Source of the DNA: Clostridia bacterium | Lineage (GTDB): Bacteria; Bacillota; Clostridia; Lachnospirales; Lachnospiraceae | DNA: 64,000 bases | Assembly (NCBI GenBank): GCA_910575625.1 | Contig: CAJTFD010000014.1 | Location: 1 to 64,000, forward strand | Direction of reading: 5' to 3' | Shown here: positions 60,611-64,000 of the stretch, piece by piece | How the letters are laid out: each line of letters starts with the position of its first letter | Position numbering within the stretch: the first letter of the stretch is position 1 | Made by a program: the position numbers and the translations under genes | Notes under the pieces: generated by a model | The model's input: only the letters and a program-made list of their open reading frames with translations | What the model was told of the DNA's origin: nothing | Databases searched by the model: none

Positions 60611-63157
60611 TCATTTCAGATATTTTTTCAATTGGACCATCAGTTTGCCCACATCGATCGGTTTGGATATATGTGCGTTCATACCGCAGTCCAGGCAGTG
60701 CTGGATATCTTCGGAGAAAGCGTCTGCAGTCATGGCGATGATCGGCAGGCCGGCATCCGGACGGTCCAGGGCACGGATGGCCTGAGCGGCATCGTAACCG
60801 GTCATGACCGGCATCCGGATATCCATCAAGATCACATCAAAAGTGCCAGGTTCTGACTGGCTGAACATATCCACACAGATCTGTCCGTTCTCAGCGCGGT
60901 CCAGTTCAAATCCGGCATCAGAGAGGATATCTTCCGCGATCTCCCAGTTCAAGTCATTGTCTTCAGCCAGCAGGATATGTTTTCCCACAAATTTCTCTTC
61001 AAGAAGTTCAGGGCTGGTATCTGTATCTGTGCTTGCCCCCTCCATATGGTGTTTCAGTCCAAAGTAAAGGTTGGACCGGAACAGGGGTTTGGGGATAAAG
61101 CCGTTTGCGCCCGCCTGGACGGCATCGTCCTTGATATCGCTCCAGTCATAGGCGGAGACGATCAGGATGGGGAGTCCATCGCCCACACGTCTGCGTATCT
61201 CACGGGTTGTATGCAAGCCGTCCATATCCGGCATCTTCCAGTCTAAGAGGATGACCTGGTAGGCATCCTGTGTGCCGTGGTATTTGGTGATCATCTCCAC
61301 GGCTGCCTTGCCGTCCAGGGTCCATTCTGCCGTTACGCCCATTTCGCCCAGGGCGTCGGCCGCACTCTGGCACAGATCCTGGTTGTTGTCCACCACTAAG
61401 ACCCGCCAGGGCGGGAGCGTCAAATCTGAGCTCGGTCCTTCTGCCCGCTTAAGATCCACCGTGATGTGGAATTCGCTCCCATGTCCGGGCGAGCTGCTGA
61501 CCGTTATCGTACCCTGCATGGCGTCCACGATGCATTTTGTGATCGCCATACCGAGTCCCGTACCCTCTGTCTTATAGACCTGGGCAGTCTTTTCACGGGT
61601 AAAGGTATCGAAGATCTTTTTCTGGAATTCCGGTGACATGCCCATGCCGGAGTCCTTGACCCGGAAATGGCAGCGTATGTAGTCGTCCCCTTTGGGCGAA
61701 TCTTCCTGCATCAGGAGGATGTTGATCTTGCCGCCGTTCGGCGTGAATTTGACCGCATTGGAGAGCAGGTTGATCATGACCTGGTTCAGGCGCACACTGT
61801 CACAGATCACATCCTCTGTGATGATCTTCTGGATAAATATGTCAAAATGCTGTCCTTTTTCTTTGATCTGGGGCTGGATGATGTTCACGATGCTGTCCAT
61901 GACCTCACACAGGGAGATCTGTTCCAGGTTCAGGGTCATCTTCCCGTTCTCGATCTTGGACATATCCAGCACGTCGTTGATCAGGCCCAGCAGGTGCCGG
62001 CCGGATTGTGTGATCTTCTTTAGACAGTCCTGTACCCTTAAGGGGTCATTGACATTGGACATGGCGATCGTGGTCATGCCTAGGATCCCGTTCATGGGTG
62101 TGCGGATGTCATGGCTCATGTTGGAGAGGAATTCACTCTTGGCCTTATTGGCATGGTCTGCCGCGGCCCGTGCCTTATCCAGCTCTTCCATCTGATGCTG
62201 GGACATGCGCATATACAGGAAAAAGACCATCAGGACGCCCAGGAGGATGATCCCGCAGGCGGTCAGCATGATGTACATCCGTTGATCCCCCAGGTTATCC
62301 AGGGCATCGTCCAGTGCACCGTAGGGCATGACGCTGATCAGATACCAGTCGCAGTAGGGCAGGCTTGAGCAGTACAGATGCTGATAAGACTTTCCATCCA
62401 GGAGCAGGGCAGAGTAATCCTCTTTCGTCTCCATAGCCGTCTGGATCTCCTGGACATATTCATCCGGAGTTCTCTCATCATTTTTGTCCACGATCGCCTG
62501 GACCCGTTTAAAATAGTTGTCCCGGAAAGCATCCCCGCTGCGGATCACATAGCTGCCGTCCCTGTGGACGATGTGGGAATGCATCAATGCGCTGTCATCA
62601 TCCAGGACCATGGCCGCGTCGATATAGGACATGGGGATCCCGCCCACCAGCGCCGCGCTTGTCTGACCATCCGCCATTGGATAGGCGGCGTCCGCGGCTA
62701 AAAGGAAGAGCTTTTCACCTTTGTCGTCCAGGGCGCTGGTGATCTTCTGGTCATTGTTCCCCAGGGTTTTCAGCAACTCTTCCATGTAAGGGATATCGAC
62801 CGGTCTTCCGTAGATCGTCTCGGCCTCTCCTTCTGCCGTATAGAGAGCTAAATAGGAAAATTGGCGTACACTGGCGCTCAAGGTCAGCTCTTCCAGCATC
62901 TCGTCGCCGTAGGAGACGGTATCCGGCGGGGTGCGACGTACGATCCCCTCCACTTGGGAGAGCCGCAGATCGATGAGGGCCTGGAATTTTTCCTGGAGCT
63001 GCCTGTTCATCTCGGACATATAGAGTGTGCCGATATCGTTGATCGCGGACTTGCTCTTTTTGCCTACGGAGGAGGCAGCCCAGGAAAAGATCACGATACA
63101 AAGGATAGCCAGTCCGATAAAGCTGGTAAATAAAAATTGTTTTGTTTTTCCGAACAT
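60611..63157 (-). CDS. hybrid sensor histidine kinase with two receiver domains
   Basis: An 848-residue sensor starting at MFGKTKQFLFTSF after AGAGG; longer in-frame starts have no such site. Membrane helices at about residues 8-28 and 285-310 flank a large extracellular Cache-like domain. HisKA (His near 349 in MSHDIRTPMNG) and HATPase (NLLSNAVKFTPNGGKI, TGLGMAITK) follow. Two receivers come next: RVLVVDNNQDL with acceptor Asp near 637 (LLDWKMPDMDG), and HILLAEDNDLN with Asp near 776 (LMDIRMPVMTG). No HPt domain is attached, so the phosphate may go to a separate partner. The signal is unknown. Confidence 0.92.
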   Translation of the reverse strand: MFGKTKQFLFTSFIGLAILCIVIFSWAASSVGKKSKSAINDIGTLYMSEMNRQLQEKFQALIDLRLSQVEGIVRRTPPDTVSYGDEMLEELTLSASVRQFSYLALYTAEGEAETIYGRPVDIPYMEELLKTLGNNDQKITSALDDKGEKLFLLAADAAYPMADGQTSAALVGGIPMSYIDAAMVLDDDSALMHSHIVHRDGSYVIRSGDAFRDNYFKRVQAIVDKNDERTPDEYVQEIQTAMETKEDYSALLLDGKSYQHLYCSSLPYCDWYLISVMPYGALDDALDNLGDQRMYIMLTACGIILLGVLMVFFLYMRMSQHQMEELDKARAAADHANKAKSEFLSNMSHDIRTPMNGILGMTTIAMSNVNDPLRVQDCLKKITQSGRHLLGLINDVLDMSKIENGKMTLNLEQISLCEVMDSIVNIIQPQIKEKGQHFDIFIQKIITEDVICDSVRLNQVMINLLSNAVKFTPNGGKINILLMQEDSPKGDDYIRCHFRVKDSGMGMSPEFQKKIFDTFTREKTAQVYKTEGTGLGMAITKCIVDAMQGTITVSSSPGHGSEFHITVDLKRAEGPSSDLTLPPWRVLVVDNNQDLCQSAADALGEMGVTAEWTLDGKAAVEMITKYHGTQDAYQVILLDWKMPDMDGLHTTREIRRRVGDGLPILIVSAYDWSDIKDDAVQAGANGFIPKPLFRSNLYFGLKHHMEGASTDTDTSPELLEEKFVGKHILLAEDNDLNWEIAEDILSDAGFELDRAENGQICVDMFSQSEPGTFDVILMDIRMPVMTGYDAAQAIRALDRPDAGLPIIAMTADAFSEDIQHCLDCGMNAHISKPIDVGKLMVQLKKYLK

Positions 63158-63385
63158 ACAAGAATACCTCTTTGCTTCATGCGAAAGCGCAAAATAGTCG
63201 GCTTTCATCCATGGTGATGTCTGTGTATAGAGACATGTCAATTTGATCAGCATCATTATAACAAAAAAAAACTCCCTTATCAACAATAATAAAGTCATGT
63301 AACATTTTTGGCGTTTTTACATTGAGGGTCAGGATGTTTTGTGGTAAAATGGATCCCGAACATGGTAAAGAAAGGGGATCGCTTT

Positions 63386-64000
63386 ATGGGAATGAATCAA
63401 ACGCCCGCTTCGGAACGGGTGCATATCAGTTTTTTTGGAAAACGCAATGCAGGCAAGTCCAGTGTGATCAATGCGGTGACCGGACAGGACCTGGCGATCG
63501 TATCGCAGGTGAAGGGGACGACAACAGATCCGGTCTATAAGACGATGGAACTCCTCCCGCTGGGCCCGGTGATGGTCATCGATACGCCCGGCATCGATGA
63601 CGAGGGTGAGCTGGGGAAGCTGCGGGTGCGCAAGAGTTACCAGGTTTTAAATAAGACGGATGTGGCTCTTCTGATCGTGGACGGGACCGTGGGCAGGCAG
63701 CCGGAGGATGAGATGCTGATCCAGCGTTTTAAAGATAAGGAGATCCCCTACCTGGTGGTCTATAATAAAATGGATCTGGTGGACGAGTCAGCGGCCTGCG
63801 CAGACGACGAGATGTGGGTCAGCGCCAGGGACCAGACCAACATCTGGGAATTGAAGGAGAAGATCGCCCAGCTTGGCAGACAGGAAGAGCCGGATAAAAA
63901 GATAGTCGGCGACATGATGCAGCCCGGGGATCTTCTGGTCCTGGTGGTCCCGATCGACAAGGCCGCGCCCAAGGGACGACTGATCTTGCCCCAGCAGCAG
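63386..64000 (+). CDS. hydF: [FeFe]-hydrogenase H-cluster maturation GTPase HydF (N-terminal part)
   Basis: The frame is open to the window edge; 205 codons are seen. The GTPase domain has P-loop GKRNAGKSSVINAVTG near residue 19-34, switch region TTTDPVYKTMELLP, DTPGIDDEGELG (G3) and NKMDLVD (G4). VVPIDKAAPKGRLILPQQQ at the end is the HydF-specific start of the dimerisation domain. HydF is the scaffold on which the [2Fe] H-cluster is assembled with HydE and HydG, neither of which is in the window. GGGG lies eight bases before the ATG. Confidence 0.93.
   Translation, partial: MGMNQTPASERVHISFFGKRNAGKSSVINAVTGQDLAIVSQVKGTTTDPVYKTMELLPLGPVMVIDTPGIDDEGELGKLRVRKSYQVLNKTDVALLIVDGTVGRQPEDEMLIQRFKDKEIPYLVVYNKMDLVDESAACADDEMWVSARDQTNIWELKEKIAQLGRQEEPDKKIVGDMMQPGDLLVLVVPIDKAAPKGRLILPQQQ

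Overview
The window looks like a chromosomal segment of a spore-forming, anaerobic member of the Clostridia, most likely Lachnospiraceae. Supporting content is an alpha/beta small acid-soluble spore protein, a SigH-type sporulation sigma factor, YlbJ-like and SpoIIM-like proteins, the rsmD-coaD-ylbJ and yloU-fakA-recG neighbourhoods, short-form HisG with HisZ, glutaminyl-tRNA synthetase, and the GTPase part of HydF ([FeFe]-hydrogenase maturation). Most of the window is GC-rich with long, closely packed plus-strand operons. No rRNA, CRISPR array, prophage or intact insertion sequence was seen.

Layout. (1) 1-9.4 kb: the end of an NhaC-type antiporter, then an AT-rich surface-polysaccharide island (flippase, family-2 glycosyltransferase, two tandem ATP-grasp proteins, a decayed acyltransferase) followed by a UDP-sugar epimerase and a UDP-glucose dehydrogenase of intermediate composition. 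A decayed IS630-type transposase closes the island. Three genes are interrupted at or near homopolymer tracts (A7, G7, G6). (2) 9.4-16 kb: Uma2-like protein, thioesterase, a DUF1538 membrane protein with a tandem PII-like partner, tRNA-Thr, an acyltransferase, a macro-domain protein and SigH. (3) 16-30.4 kb: secreted FN3-like protein, glnS, a probable 6S RNA, mutarotase, YihY, RNase Y, a SpoIIM-like protein, Asp23/FakA/RecG, SASP, an MGS-like protein, RsmD, CoaD and a coiled-coil protein. (4) 30.4-42.1 kb: YlbJ-like protein, PepD-like dipeptidase, M23 peptidase, small alarmone synthetase, HAD phosphatase, RluA-family synthase, signal peptidase I, RecU and a partial histidine operon (hisZ-G-B and a three-domain HisIE). 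(5) 42.1-49.4 kb: ArsR, TetR, Lon, HxlR with two flavodoxin-fold reductases, RlmD-type methyltransferase and two tRNA-Gly genes. (6) 49.5-63.2 kb: a solute-binding protein/hybrid kinase pair, a Ter-type stress module (YceG-like, TelA, two TerD, Ca2+ P-type ATPase), and a second hybrid kinase. (7) The start of hydF.

The features most worth a second look are: homopolymer frameshifts in the polysaccharide island, including a textbook A_AAA_AAA slippery site; a palindromic interspersed element whose terminal TAG serves as the stop codon of both sigH and hisG; a DUF1538 gene that appears to start at CTG after a tiny leader ORF and is paired with a double-PII protein; a degenerate HisF/HisA-like domain fused to HisIE; an MGS-like protein with altered active-site residues; the Ter module with a Ca2+ ATPase where TerC might be expected; and a solute-binding lipoprotein overlapping a hybrid kinase gene with no permease nearby. 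All functional calls come from reading the sequence; no database search was run.
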